A DNA stretch of 43,448 bases from Nitrosomonadaceae bacterium (GTDB lineage Bacteria > Pseudomonadota > Gammaproteobacteria > Burkholderiales > Nitrosomonadaceae), in assembly GCA_919902515.1 (NCBI GenBank), contig CAKKRD010000058.1:1-43448 (forward strand). The letters run 5' to 3'. The notes under the pieces were generated by a model. That model saw nothing but the letters and a program-made list of their open reading frames with translations, was not told the origin of the DNA and ran no database searches. The position numbers and the translations under genes were made by a program. This document shows positions 8,787 through 17,004 of this stretch, piece by piece; within the stretch, counting starts at the first letter, position 1; each line of letters begins with the position of its first letter.

Positions 8787-10129
8787 ACCCGCTGTCCAGC
8801 CCCCTGCTGACCGACCTTTATCAGCTGATGATGCTGCAAAGTTACCTTGAGCATGGCATGGAAGACACCGCCGTGTTTGAACTGTTCGTGCGCAAGCTTC
8901 CGCCGGAACGAAATTTCATGGTGGCGGCCGGGCTGGAACAGGTGCTGGATTTTCTCGAGAACCTGAAGTTCTCGCCGGAAGAATTGACCTGGCTCGCCAG
9001 CCATTTCCCGCCTGCTGTCATCGCTTACCTTGAACGGTTTCGTTTCAACGGCGATGTTCACGCCCTGCCGGAAGGCACGGTATTTTTCCCAAATCAACCC
9101 ATCCTGCGGATTACCGCCACGCTGCCGCAAGCCCAACTGATCGAATCGCGTGTCATGAACCTGCTGCATTTCGAGACGCTGATTGCCTCCAAGGCTGCCC
9201 GCTCGGTGCTGGTAGCGCCGGACAAGCTGCTGGTGGATTTCGGCATGCGCCGGGCGCACGGCGCGGAGGCGGCGCTGCTCGCAGCACGGGCGAGCTATCT
9301 GGCAGGATTTTCCGGCAGCGCCACCGTGCTGGCCGGAACGCTGTATGACATCCCGCTGTTCGGCACCATGGCGCACTCCTACATCCAGGCACACGCCGAT
9401 GAAGCGACCGCTTTCGAACATTTTGCCCGTTCCCATCCGGACAACGTGATTCTGCTGATCGATACCTATGACACCGAAGCCGCCGCAGCCAAGGTGGTCA
9501 TCCTGGCCCGCAAGCTGCGGGCGGATGGCATCAGCGTCAAGGGCGTGCGCCTGGACAGCGGCGATCTTGCGGCACATGCCAAGCAGGTGCGGCGAATACT
9601 CGATGCGGGCGGACTGCAGCAGGCAACCATTTTTGCCAGCGGCAATCTGGACGAATACCGGCTGCACGCGCTGCTGTCGTCCGCAGCGCCGATAGACGGC
9701 TTTGGTGTAGGCACTGCGCTGGATATCTCCAGCGACGCACCGTCGCTGGACTGTGCCTACAAATTGCAGGAGTATGCCGGCAAGCCGCGCCGCAAACGCT
9801 CGGAGGGCAAGGCCACCTGGCCGGGAAGAAAACAGGTTTACCGCAACTACAGCGCCGACGGTTGCCTGGCTGGCGATGTGGTGGCGCTGGCGGAAAATGA
9901 TCCGCAGGCGGGCCAAGTGCTGCTCCAGCTGGTAATGCGGGCAGGCCAGCGCATCTCGGCGAATACCCCGCTGCACCAACTACGCCAGCAGACATTGGCG
10001 GGATATGCCCGTCTGCCGCACACAATGACCACACTCGACACCGCTCCCGCCTACCCGGTAACGATATCCGCTACATTGCAGGCGCTGGCGCAGCAACTGG
10101 ATGCGGAGCAGGCGGAGCAGGCAGAATAA
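8783..10129 (+). CDS. pncB: Nicotinate phosphoribosyltransferase
   Basis: Converts nicotinate and PRPP (with ATP) to nicotinate mononucleotide, the entry of the Preiss-Handler route, and uses the product of the preceding pncA. It is 448 residues. Seen are the N-terminal LLTDLYQLMMLQSYLEHGM, the substrate loop DFGMRRAHG (152-160), GTMAHSYIQAH (194 on, with the His that is transiently phosphorylated in the family), VKGVRLDSGDLA and the C-terminal GFGVGTALD. The length and C-terminal extension suit the longer NAPRTase type rather than the ~400-residue enterobacterial one. Translation is coupled to pncA by an ATGA overlap. Confidence 0.94.
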   Translation: MNPLSSPLLTDLYQLMMLQSYLEHGMEDTAVFELFVRKLPPERNFMVAAGLEQVLDFLENLKFSPEELTWLASHFPPAVIAYLERFRFNGDVHALPEGTVFFPNQPILRITATLPQAQLIESRVMNLLHFETLIASKAARSVLVAPDKLLVDFGMRRAHGAEAALLAARASYLAGFSGSATVLAGTLYDIPLFGTMAHSYIQAHADEATAFEHFARSHPDNVILLIDTYDTEAAAAKVVILARKLRADGISVKGVRLDSGDLAAHAKQVRRILDAGGLQQATIFASGNLDEYRLHALLSSAAPIDGFGVGTALDISSDAPSLDCAYKLQEYAGKPRRKRSEGKATWPGRKQVYRNYSADGCLAGDVVALAENDPQAGQVLLQLVMRAGQRISANTPLHQLRQQTLAGYARLPHTMTTLDTAPAYPVTISATLQALAQQLDAEQAEQAE

Positions 10130-10132
10130 CTC

Positions 10133-12790
10133 TTACCCGCAAAAACGCCGCAGCAATGCCTTGCGCAATTCATCCAGGGCCAGCATGGCAAAGGCAAAAG
10201 GGAGGGCATACAGCCAGACATCAATGCCGATGGGCGCGGTGCCGAACAGGTGGTTACCTAACGGCGTATAGACGATCAACAGGATCAGGATGATTTCCGA
10301 CGCAATCCCCAGCAGCAGCAAGCGGTTGCCGAACCATGCAAAACGGAAAACCGATTCTGTGGGATGACGGCAAATGAACACATTCATCAACTGCATCACG
10401 ATGATGGCCGACAGACATGCAGTGGTGGCCTGCAAGTACAGCGTGTCATCAATAGCCAGCGTTTGCCCATAGTGCCAGCCGCCGTTATGCAATACATAAA
10501 AGAACGCCGCCATCGCCGCCAGCGCTTCCATCAAACCGAGAAAAAGATAAGCGCGTAACAACAAGGGCCAGTGCAGCAGCCGTTCGCTGCGTGCGCGCGG
10601 CGGCCGCAGCATCACGTCGTCACGCGGCGCCTCCGTGCCCAGCGCCAATGCTGGCAGCATATCAGTGCCGAGATCCACCGCGAGGATTTGCACGATGGTG
10701 AGCGGCAGCGGGATCTTGAACAGCACGAAAGCCAGATAGGGAATGAGCTCGGGAACATTGGAGGTGAGTATGTAGGTCATGAATTTGCGGATGTTCTCGA
10801 ATACCGCACGCCCTTCCTCGATCGCCGCGACGATGCTGGCGAAATTATCGTCGAGCAGGATGATGTCGGCAGATTCCTTGGCGACATCGGTGCCGGAGAT
10901 GCCCATGCTGATGCCAACATCCGCTGCTTTCAGTGCCGGTGCGTCGTTGACGCCGTCGCCGGTTACCGCCACGATTTCGCCCTTCTTCTTCAGCGCCTGC
11001 ACGATACGCATTTTCTGGTCAGCCCCCACCCGCGCGAAGATGATTTCCTCTGCATCCAGCGCCAATTGCAACTGAATTTGTGACATGCGCCGCAATTCAT
11101 CGCCGACAATGATCAGCGGGGTTTGTGCCAGGCCGATTTCGTGAGCGATGGCGCGGGCGGTGTGAGGATGATCTCCGGTTACCATGATCACCTTGATGCC
11201 TGCTGCGTGGCAGCGGGCAATTGCCGCTGGAACCTCCGCCCGTGGCGGGTCTTCTATCCCCACCAATCCACACAGGGTCAGCTCTTGCTCAAGGCGCTCA
11301 TGCGCAAAGCCAGGAACACCGCGGCGGTAAGCCAGGGCGAGCACACGCAATCCCTGCACTGCCATATTTTCCTGGGCCTGCAACAAACACTGTCGCTGGC
11401 TATCGTCCAGAACCTGGATCGCGCCGTTTAGATGGACGTTGCGACACAGCGGCAGTACGGTTTCCAGCGCGCCCTTGCAATACAGCATGTTGCCGCCGGG
11501 TGTTTGGTACAGCAGCGAGAGGCGCTTGCGGTCGGTATCGAAAGGGATTTCGTCAATCCGCTTGTATTCTGGCTGCACTGTGATGGCCGAGCGCGCCAGC
11601 TCAAGCAATGCGATTTCCATCGGGTCGCCGAGCAGGACCTGCTTGCCCTCCTGCTCGCTCTGTTTCAGGTTGTGGCAATACATTGCCACGGCGAACAGCG
11701 GATTGTCGCGCTGCTGGGCAACATCCAGCGGCAAGTAAAATTTTCCGGACAGAAACAGTTTTTTTACCGTCATGCGGTTCTGCGTCAGTGTTCCGGTTTT
11801 GTCGGTACAGATCACCGTGGTCGAACCCAGCGTTTCCACTGCCGGCAGATGGCGCACCAATGCATTTTTCTTCGCCATGCGTTGGGTGGCCATGGCCAAC
11901 GCCAGCGTCACCGTGGGCAGCAATCCCTCCGGGACATTGGCTACGATGATGCCGATGGCAAAAATTAAATTTGGCCAGAAAGGCAAACCCAGCCACAGAC
12001 CGACTAGGAAAAACACCATACCGATCAACACCGACAGCATTGCGATGAAACGGCTCAGGCGCATGATTTCGAGTTGTAGCGGCGACAGTGCTGCACCCGT
12101 CACCTGGGTCAGATGCGCGATCTTGCCGAACTCGCTATGCATGCCAGTGGCGTAGACCAGCGCCCTGGCTTCCCCCGACACCATGGTGGTGCCGGCGAGC
12201 AGCACATTGCGGCTGTTCTGCGCTTCGTCCTCGCCGGAGTGCTCAGAATTGCGCGCCTGGGACAGCGACTCGCCGGTAATCGTGGCATTGTTGACGCGCA
12301 CACCGAAGGCTTCGAGCAGGCGGCAATCAGCCGGAATGGCGTCGCCGTCCGCCAGCAGGATCACATCTCCCGGCACCAGTTCGGCTACTGGTATTTGCCT
12401 GACGCCCCCGTCGCGCATGGCCTTCACTTGATGCGGCAGCAGATTGCGCAGCGCAGCCACTGCCTTTTGCGCGCGGTATTCCTGCCAGAACGAAAACACA
12501 CCGTTGACCACGATCACACCCATGATGGCATAGCCCAGCATGGCCATGCCTTGTCCCGGCTGGTTCCATTCGGCAATGAAAGCAAGGATGGCGGCAAGCC
12601 ACAGGATCAGCGCAAAAAAATGAGTGAACTGTTTGATGAAAGCCGGCAGCAGGCGCTGTTCGCTGACTTCTTCCACGCGATTTGCTCCGTATTCCTGCAA
12701 CCGTCTGCACGCCTCAGGCTCGGACAATCCGTCCGGATTGCTGTGCAGACTGGCATAGGCTTGTTCCACGGTAAGCTGGTGGATTTTCAT
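10133..12790 (-). CDS. P-type cation-transporting ATPase (Na/K-pump-like P2 type)
   Basis: An 885-residue integral membrane P2-type ATPase. It has the N-terminal cation ATPase domain (residues 1-70), the actuator-domain TGES (172-175), the M4 motif PEGLLPTVT (287-295), the phosphorylation site CTDKTGTLTQNRM (D330), the hinge MVTGDHPHTARAI and GDGVNDAPALK. In M6 the ion-site sequence DLGTDMLPALALG resembles Na/K- and H/K-ATPases (P2C) more than calcium pumps, which usually read NLVTDG there. The exported cation is therefore uncertain: Na+, K+ or H+ is at least as likely as Ca2+. It is convergent with pncB (3 bp gap) and divergent from the alcohol dehydrogenase. Confidence 0.93.
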   Translation of the reverse strand: MKIHQLTVEQAYASLHSNPDGLSEPEACRRLQEYGANRVEEVSEQRLLPAFIKQFTHFFALILWLAAILAFIAEWNQPGQGMAMLGYAIMGVIVVNGVFSFWQEYRAQKAVAALRNLLPHQVKAMRDGGVRQIPVAELVPGDVILLADGDAIPADCRLLEAFGVRVNNATITGESLSQARNSEHSGEDEAQNSRNVLLAGTTMVSGEARALVYATGMHSEFGKIAHLTQVTGAALSPLQLEIMRLSRFIAMLSVLIGMVFFLVGLWLGLPFWPNLIFAIGIIVANVPEGLLPTVTLALAMATQRMAKKNALVRHLPAVETLGSTTVICTDKTGTLTQNRMTVKKLFLSGKFYLPLDVAQQRDNPLFAVAMYCHNLKQSEQEGKQVLLGDPMEIALLELARSAITVQPEYKRIDEIPFDTDRKRLSLLYQTPGGNMLYCKGALETVLPLCRNVHLNGAIQVLDDSQRQCLLQAQENMAVQGLRVLALAYRRGVPGFAHERLEQELTLCGLVGIEDPPRAEVPAAIARCHAAGIKVIMVTGDHPHTARAIAHEIGLAQTPLIIVGDELRRMSQIQLQLALDAEEIIFARVGADQKMRIVQALKKKGEIVAVTGDGVNDAPALKAADVGISMGISGTDVAKESADIILLDDNFASIVAAIEEGRAVFENIRKFMTYILTSNVPELIPYLAFVLFKIPLPLTIVQILAVDLGTDMLPALALGTEAPRDDVMLRPPRARSERLLHWPLLLRAYLFLGLMEALAAMAAFFYVLHNGGWHYGQTLAIDDTLYLQATTACLSAIIVMQLMNVFICRHPTESVFRFAWFGNRLLLLGIASEIILILLIVYTPLGNHLFGTAPIGIDVWLYALPFAFAMLALDELRKALLRRFCG

Positions 12791-12838
12791 GCTGTCCGAT
12801 GACTGTCCCGTTTCATCGTTTCACTTCCAAATTGAAAT

Positions 12839-12856
12839 TGACATGCTTTGATGTCA
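12839..12856. promoter_or_regulatory. Inverted repeat, possible operator (TGACAT arms)
   Basis: TGACAT, six bases, ATGTCA: a perfect 6-bp inverted repeat. It lies in the divergent intergenic region about 50 bp upstream of the P-type ATPase start and overlaps a TTGACA-like hexamer. Its placement suggests a protein-binding site or promoter element for the ATPase gene. No regulator can be named. Confidence 0.35.
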
Positions 12857-12911
12857 CCGGCAGACCCTCTGCAAACTGTTCTACGCCGATCCTGGAAAAT
12901 TCTGGATGCTG

Positions 12912-12939
12912 TTTTACAGCATAGCGCTAAACTGTAAAA
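12912..12939. promoter_or_regulatory. Inverted repeat, possible operator (TTTTACAG arms)
   Basis: TTTTACAG, twelve bases, CTGTAAAA: a perfect 8-bp inverted repeat with a central AGCGCT palindrome. It lies about 100 bp upstream of the alcohol dehydrogenase start and about 120 bp upstream of the ATPase start. The symmetry is typical of a dimeric repressor site. Which of the two divergent genes it controls cannot be told from sequence. Confidence 0.38.
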
Positions 12940-13035
12940 AGAGCGGTCAACTGTCGGGTTTGGGTTGTGAGCATAACGTATGTCAGGTAGCTTGGCAGGT
13001 TGGCGCGCTGTGAAATTTTATTACCGAGGATGCCC

Positions 13036-14022
13036 ATGAAAGCCATGATTCTGGATGCGCAGAACCAGCCGTTGCGGCTGGGCGAACTGCCCCGGCCCAG
13101 ACCCGCAGCCGATGAAATCCTGCTCAAGGTGCATGCCTGCGGCGTGTGCCGCACCGACCTGCACGTGATCGACGGCGACCTGCGGCAACCCAAGCTGCCT
13201 CTCGTTCTTGGTCACGAAATCGTCGGCACCGTGGTGGAAAAAGGCGCGCAGGTGGAACGTTTTGTTCTGGGGCAGCGCGTGGGCGTACCGTGGCTCGGTC
13301 GCACCTGCAGTCATTGCCGCTACTGTGTGAGCGGCCGCGAAAACCTCTGCGATGCGGCAGAGTTCACCGGCTATACCCTGGATGGCGGCTACGCCGAATT
13401 CACGCTGGCCGATCAACGCTATTGCTTTTCCTTGCCGGATATATATTCCGATGCTGAAGCTGCACCGCTGCTTTGCGCCGGGCTGATCGGCTACCGCGCG
13501 CTGGTTGCGGCCGGCGATGCGCAACGGCTCGGCATTTACGGTTTCGGTGCGGCAGCGCATATCATCGCGCAGGTGGCCCGCTGGCAGGGGCGGGAGGTAT
13601 TCGCTTTCACCAAACCGGGCGATACGGAGGGGCAACGTTTTGCCCGTGAACTGGGAGTTGTCTGGGCGGGAGACTCCAGTGCAGCGCCGCCGCAGGAGAT
13701 GGATGCTGCCATACTGTTTGCGCCGGTCGGCGCACTGATACCGCAGGCGCTGAGCCACACCGCCAAGGGCGGAACGGTAGTATGCGCCGGCATCCATATG
13801 AGCGTTGTTCCGGAATTCCCCTATGCCTTGCTGTGGGGGGAGCGCAGCGTACGCTCCATTGCCAATCTCACCCGCCGCGATGGTGAGGAATTTCTCGCCA
13901 TCGCACCGCAGGCCGGGGTCAGAACCGCGGTGGAAACTTTCCGCCTGGAAGCGGCCAACGAAGCCGTGCAGCGCCTGCGCGCGGGCCAGGTGCGCGGCGC
14001 AGCCGTGCTAATGATAGATTAA
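13036..14022 (+). CDS. Zinc-dependent alcohol dehydrogenase family protein
   Basis: Medium-chain dehydrogenase/reductase of 328 residues. Catalytic zinc ligands are C38 (ACGVCRTD) and H60-E61 (LGHEIVG). The structural zinc loop is C91-C94-C97-C105. The cofactor domain begins at GIYGFGAAAH and lacks the textbook GxGGxG but keeps a related glycine pattern. It belongs to the subgroup often found beside universal stress proteins and P-type ATPases in environmental proteobacteria. It probably oxidises or reduces a short alcohol or aldehyde with NAD(P). The start at 13036 is preferred over 13000 because GAGG precedes it and homology starts at MKAMIL. Confidence 0.92.
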   Translation: MKAMILDAQNQPLRLGELPRPRPAADEILLKVHACGVCRTDLHVIDGDLRQPKLPLVLGHEIVGTVVEKGAQVERFVLGQRVGVPWLGRTCSHCRYCVSGRENLCDAAEFTGYTLDGGYAEFTLADQRYCFSLPDIYSDAEAAPLLCAGLIGYRALVAAGDAQRLGIYGFGAAAHIIAQVARWQGREVFAFTKPGDTEGQRFARELGVVWAGDSSAAPPQEMDAAILFAPVGALIPQALSHTAKGGTVVCAGIHMSVVPEFPYALLWGERSVRSIANLTRRDGEEFLAIAPQAGVRTAVETFRLEAANEAVQRLRAGQVRGAAVLMID

Positions 14023-14046
14023 TCCGGAGTATCCCGCCGGGGGCGG

Positions 14047-14682
14047 TCAAGGATGACGCCGATAGCGCCCGATCAGTTCAACATGGGCAATGACGTGGCC
14101 TTCCATCGCTTTTTCCAGAATTGCCTTGGTTGGATGTTTGAGATTCGGCAGTAGGGTATCCAAGGCATAGAGCTTGTGAAAATAGCGGTGGCTGCCCACC
14201 GGCGGGCACGGCCCGCCGTAGCCGGTGCGCTGCCAGTCGTTAAGCCCCTGCAAGGTTCCTGATGGCAACTCCTTCGCCCCCACACCCTCGGGCAAACTGC
14301 TGGCATCGGGCGGGATGTTGTACAGCATCCAGTGCACCCAGGTCATTTTTGGTGCGGCTGGATCGGGCGCATCCGGATCATCGACGATTAGCACCAGGCT
14401 TCTTGTGCCATCCGGTATTTTGGTCCAGGAAAGTTCTGGTGAAACATCCCGGTCATCACAGGTATGGCGAACGGGAATCTCATCGTTGTGGGAAAAGGAT
14501 GTCGATGTAAGTGTCAGAGCAATCATTTTCTTCTCCTGCCCGCCTCGGGGTGATTTGGTCTCAGCCGCACCCGCAGAAAAGCAGATGAGAGCAGTCGCCA
14601 AGCATAGCACTCCTGCCGGACGAATGAAACGAACCCAGCCATCGCCCTGCGGACGGTATTCGCGGTGAAATTCAGCATTCAA
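14047..14682 (-). CDS. YbhB/YbcL family (PEBP / Raf kinase inhibitor-like) protein
   Basis: Phosphatidylethanolamine-binding-protein fold. Family motifs are the ligand-pocket DDPDAPDP, TWVHWMLYNIP, GLNDWQRTGYGGPCPPVGSHRYFHKLYALD and the C-terminal HVIAHVELIGRY. The 211-residue reading starts at 14682 and has a signal-peptide-like stretch (VLCLATALICFSAGAA before ETK) that would send the protein to the periplasm. An alternative start at 14526 (MIALTLTS) has a much stronger Shine-Dalgarno (GGAGAAGAAA) and gives a 159-residue cytosolic form, the standard family length. Both could be used. Ligand and role in bacteria are poorly defined. Confidence 0.88.
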   Translation of the reverse strand: MNAEFHREYRPQGDGWVRFIRPAGVLCLATALICFSAGAAETKSPRGGQEKKMIALTLTSTSFSHNDEIPVRHTCDDRDVSPELSWTKIPDGTRSLVLIVDDPDAPDPAAPKMTWVHWMLYNIPPDASSLPEGVGAKELPSGTLQGLNDWQRTGYGGPCPPVGSHRYFHKLYALDTLLPNLKHPTKAILEKAMEGHVIAHVELIGRYRRHP

Positions 14683-14736
14683 TTGCGAGCCTCACACAAC
14701 TGACAGGCGATTGCGAGCGCCACCCAACATGCAAGT

Positions 14737-15240
14737 TCAGGATACCGGGATGGATTTGGCCGATTTGCCTCCAACCTTGGGGAGGCGGACGGTCAGTACC
14801 CCGTTCTTGTAACTCGCCTCCGCCTTGTCCGCGTCTACGTTGAGGGGTAACGGAATGCTGCGCTGGAATGCCCCGTACGCGCGCTCCATCACGTGGTAGG
14901 TGCTGTCGAGAGTTTCACGCTCAAAGTGCTTTTCCCCAGAAAGGTTGAGCATGTTACCCTCGATCATGATGCGGCAGTCTTCCTTCTCCATACCGGGTAC
15001 CTCCACTCTCACCACCACTTCTTTCTCCGTTTCTTCCACTTCTCCCGCCAGCAGACTCCAGCGCGGGAACGAAGCCAGCGCTGGAGTCTGCGTCTGCTCC
15101 TCCTCCTTGCTACGGGCAAAATGGGTAAGCGCGTTGTTGCTGCGGCTGAGCAACTCACGCCAGCCTTCCGACAGATGCTCCCAAGCGCGGCCGATCTCGT
15201 GACCGATATGTTTTCCTGCTTCCTTCAACGAATCCAGCAT
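14737..15240 (-). CDS. Hsp20/alpha-crystallin family small heat-shock protein
   Basis: A 167-residue ATP-independent holdase. An N-terminal helical arm (MLDSLKEAGKHIGHEIGRAW...) is followed by the alpha-crystallin domain from about residue 60: VVVRVEVPGMEKEDCRIMIEGNMLNLSGEK, then AFQRSIPLPLNVDADKAEASYKNGVLTVRLPK. The C-terminal tail SIPVS provides the I-x-V-type anchoring motif. The helical N-terminus is longer than in the second Hsp20 of this window, so the two are not recent duplicates. A strong GGAGGAGG Shine-Dalgarno supports the start. No clear sigma-32 promoter could be read in the ~170 bp upstream. Confidence 0.93.
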   Translation of the reverse strand: MLDSLKEAGKHIGHEIGRAWEHLSEGWRELLSRSNNALTHFARSKEEEQTQTPALASFPRWSLLAGEVEETEKEVVVRVEVPGMEKEDCRIMIEGNMLNLSGEKHFERETLDSTYHVMERAYGAFQRSIPLPLNVDADKAEASYKNGVLTVRLPKVGGKSAKSIPVS

Positions 15241-15409
15241 GATCTTACCTCCTCCAGTAATTGCAGCAAAAGCTAAAAAAGTAATTCTTCACGGTTTTCA
15301 TCATAGATGAAATTTGAAGCTGGATATATTTATCGGACAACAAGGTGGCGTAACATATCCGATACCAAGGGATTCCGCATCCATTCCGCCACAACGCGAG
15401 GAGAAAGAG

Positions 15410-16171
15410 ATGGGCAACCCACCTAGGCCGGACCCGAGATCATCCCGTGTTTCAGGGGATAGTCGTCCGCTGAATGCGCCCGCGCTGGTGACAGAACTGG
15501 GCGGTAGTTATGCGGCAGGACTCGGCATCAATCTTGGTGCGCTGGACCCCGCTGAAATCTACAAGTGGTTTATCGCTGCCGTGCTCTACGGTGCACGTAT
15601 TCCGGAAACCATCGCCAGCCGTACCTGGCACGAATTCGAAAGCAGCAGCGTGCTGATGCCGCAGCGCATGCTCGATACCGGCTGGGACGGGCTGGTCGCC
15701 ATTCTTGACCGGGGCAGCTATGTGCGCTACGACTACAAGACCGCCACCAAGCTGCTCGAAATCAACCACACTCTGCTCGACCGCTACGGCGGCAACCTCA
15801 ATACCTTGCATGCCGCTGCGGCCGATCCCGCTGACCTGGAACAGCGCATCATGCATCTGGGCAAAGGTGTCGGCAAGGTAACGGCTGGCATTTTCCTGCG
15901 CGAGCTGCGCGGCAGGTGGCAGAAAGCAGCCCCCCTGCTGTCACCGCTCGCCTTCGTGGCGGCCCGCACCCTCGGCTTTCTCCCGGGCAGGATCGGTGAT
16001 GACTATGACCTGGCTCTTGCCTGGCTGCAACACCTATGGGATGAACAGGGCATGACAGCGGCAAGCTTCCCCGATTTTGAAGCGGCGCTGGTGCGGCAAG
16101 GGCTACGGCTACGTCGTCGCGCAGCCCGAAGTTCCGTGCGATCCGGCGCAGCTGGTCTCACTCCCGCATGA
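15410..16171 (+). CDS. Helix-hairpin-helix protein, DNA glycosylase-like fold
   Basis: A 253-residue protein starting at MGNPPRPD, chosen because GAGGAGAAAGAG precedes it. An ATG 32 codons upstream is also in frame but lacks homology-like content. The central part resembles the EndoIII/HhH-GPD scaffold. It has an N-terminal helical bundle with AEIYKWFIAAVLYGARIPETIASRTW, a basic-aromatic stretch (YVRYDYKTATKLLEIN) and the hairpin LGKGVGKVTAGIFLREL at about 175-191. The expected catalytic Lys/Asp pair and Fe-S cysteines of EndoIII are not obvious, so it may bind DNA without glycosylase activity. The flanking heat-shock genes suggest a stress context. The function is not established. Confidence 0.72.
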   Translation: MGNPPRPDPRSSRVSGDSRPLNAPALVTELGGSYAAGLGINLGALDPAEIYKWFIAAVLYGARIPETIASRTWHEFESSSVLMPQRMLDTGWDGLVAILDRGSYVRYDYKTATKLLEINHTLLDRYGGNLNTLHAAAADPADLEQRIMHLGKGVGKVTAGIFLRELRGRWQKAAPLLSPLAFVAARTLGFLPGRIGDDYDLALAWLQHLWDEQGMTAASFPDFEAALVRQGLRLRRRAARSSVRSGAAGLTPA

Positions 16172-16192
16172 TCAAATCATTGGGAATTTTTG

Positions 16193-16357
16193 TCACCTGC
16201 GATGGCCGAGCATCAAGCCCGCTATTTCCACGCCAAGCCCGAGGGCAAGGAGGACTGCACCTATCCAGGCGTTTTCCGGTGCCAGAAAAATCAATACCCC
16301 GCCCAGTACGAGCAGCGAGATGGACAGGATACGTTTGCTACGCGGATTCTTGATCAT
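16193..16357 (-). CDS. Small two-helix membrane protein (54 aa)
   Basis: A 54-codon frame that is easily overlooked: MIKNPRSKRILSISLL..., ending LMLGHRR. A basic N-terminus (KNPRSKR) is followed by a hydrophobic helix (ILSISLLVLGGVLIFLA), a short polar turn (PENAW), and a second hydrophobic helix (IGAVLLALGLGVEIAGLML). That is the layout of a small inner-membrane protein with both ends in the cytoplasm. It is convergent with the helix-hairpin-helix gene (21 bp gap) and lies upstream of the Hsp20 on the minus strand. The codon composition is coding-like and there is no rival gene on the other strand. The function is unknown. Confidence 0.6.
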   Translation of the reverse strand: MIKNPRSKRILSISLLVLGGVLIFLAPENAWIGAVLLALGLGVEIAGLMLGHRR

Positions 16358-16489
16358 GGCCAAACTCTACGAATGATGCACTTGTTCTAACTATAGACCT
16401 GAACCAGCAAAATGTCAGCGAATCGGACCAGCCGCCCGCGTAACTGCTGCCGGGGCAGCAGTGGCCACGGAAGCAGCCAATAAAAAACA

Positions 16490-16921
16490 TCAGTTGATGA
16501 CGAGTTTTCTGGCGGAAGAAGCAGCTTTCTTTGGCAGCGTCAGTTCCAGGATCCCATCGCTATACTTGGCGCAGGATGCCCCTTCGTCAATTTCGCTGCC
16601 GAGTGAAAAGCTGCGAAAGGCTTTGCCGTAATAGCGCTCGGAACGCAGCACTTTCTCTCCGTCCTTTACTTCCTTCTCCTGCCTGGTTTCTGCGCTGATA
16701 GACACCTGATTGCCTTCGATGGAAACGTGGATGTCTTCCTTCTTCACACCGGGAATTTCAGCGTGCACCGTGTATGCTTTGTCGTCTTCCCTGACATCCA
16801 TCTTGATCAGAACTTCCTGCTTGCTTTCCATTTTCACCGGGCGGAAAAACCCCCTGAACACATCATCAAACGGATCCAGACTGGAAACCTGGAATGGGTC
16901 GAAACGAGTCACATTAGCCAT
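16490..16921 (-). CDS. Hsp20/alpha-crystallin family small heat-shock protein
   Basis: A 143-residue IbpA/class-A-like small heat-shock protein. It has the N-terminal MANVTRFDPFQVSSLDPFDDVFRGFF arm, then the alpha-crystallin domain (IKMDVREDDKAYTVHAEIPGVKKEDIHVSIEGNQVSI... in part, then SFSLGSEIDEGASCAKYSDGILELTLPKK), ending RKLVIN. It acts as a cytosolic holdase that keeps unfolding proteins refoldable by DnaK/ClpB. The start at 16921 has an AAGGAG Shine-Dalgarno. A sigma-32-like promoter lies 57-83 bp upstream, so heat-shock control is likely. It is paralogous to, but clearly diverged from, the Hsp20 at 14737-15240. Confidence 0.95.
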   Translation of the reverse strand: MANVTRFDPFQVSSLDPFDDVFRGFFRPVKMESKQEVLIKMDVREDDKAYTVHAEIPGVKKEDIHVSIEGNQVSISAETRQEKEVKDGEKVLRSERYYGKAFRSFSLGSEIDEGASCAKYSDGILELTLPKKAASSARKLVIN

Positions 16922-16977
16922 GTTTTTCTCCTTGTGTTAATCGGTTTGTTGGGCGGATGATCCCGCCGACAGGAAAA

Positions 16978-17004
16978 ATATGGTGATGGAGTGCAAGATT
17001 TCAA
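16978..17004 (-). promoter_or_regulatory. Sigma-32-type heat-shock promoter of the hsp20 gene
   Basis: Read on the minus strand: TTGAAA, thirteen bases, CACCATAT. This matches the RpoH consensus (CTTGAAA ... CCCCATnT) at nearly every position with correct spacing. It lies 57 bp upstream of the Hsp20 start codon at 16921. Confidence 0.7.
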
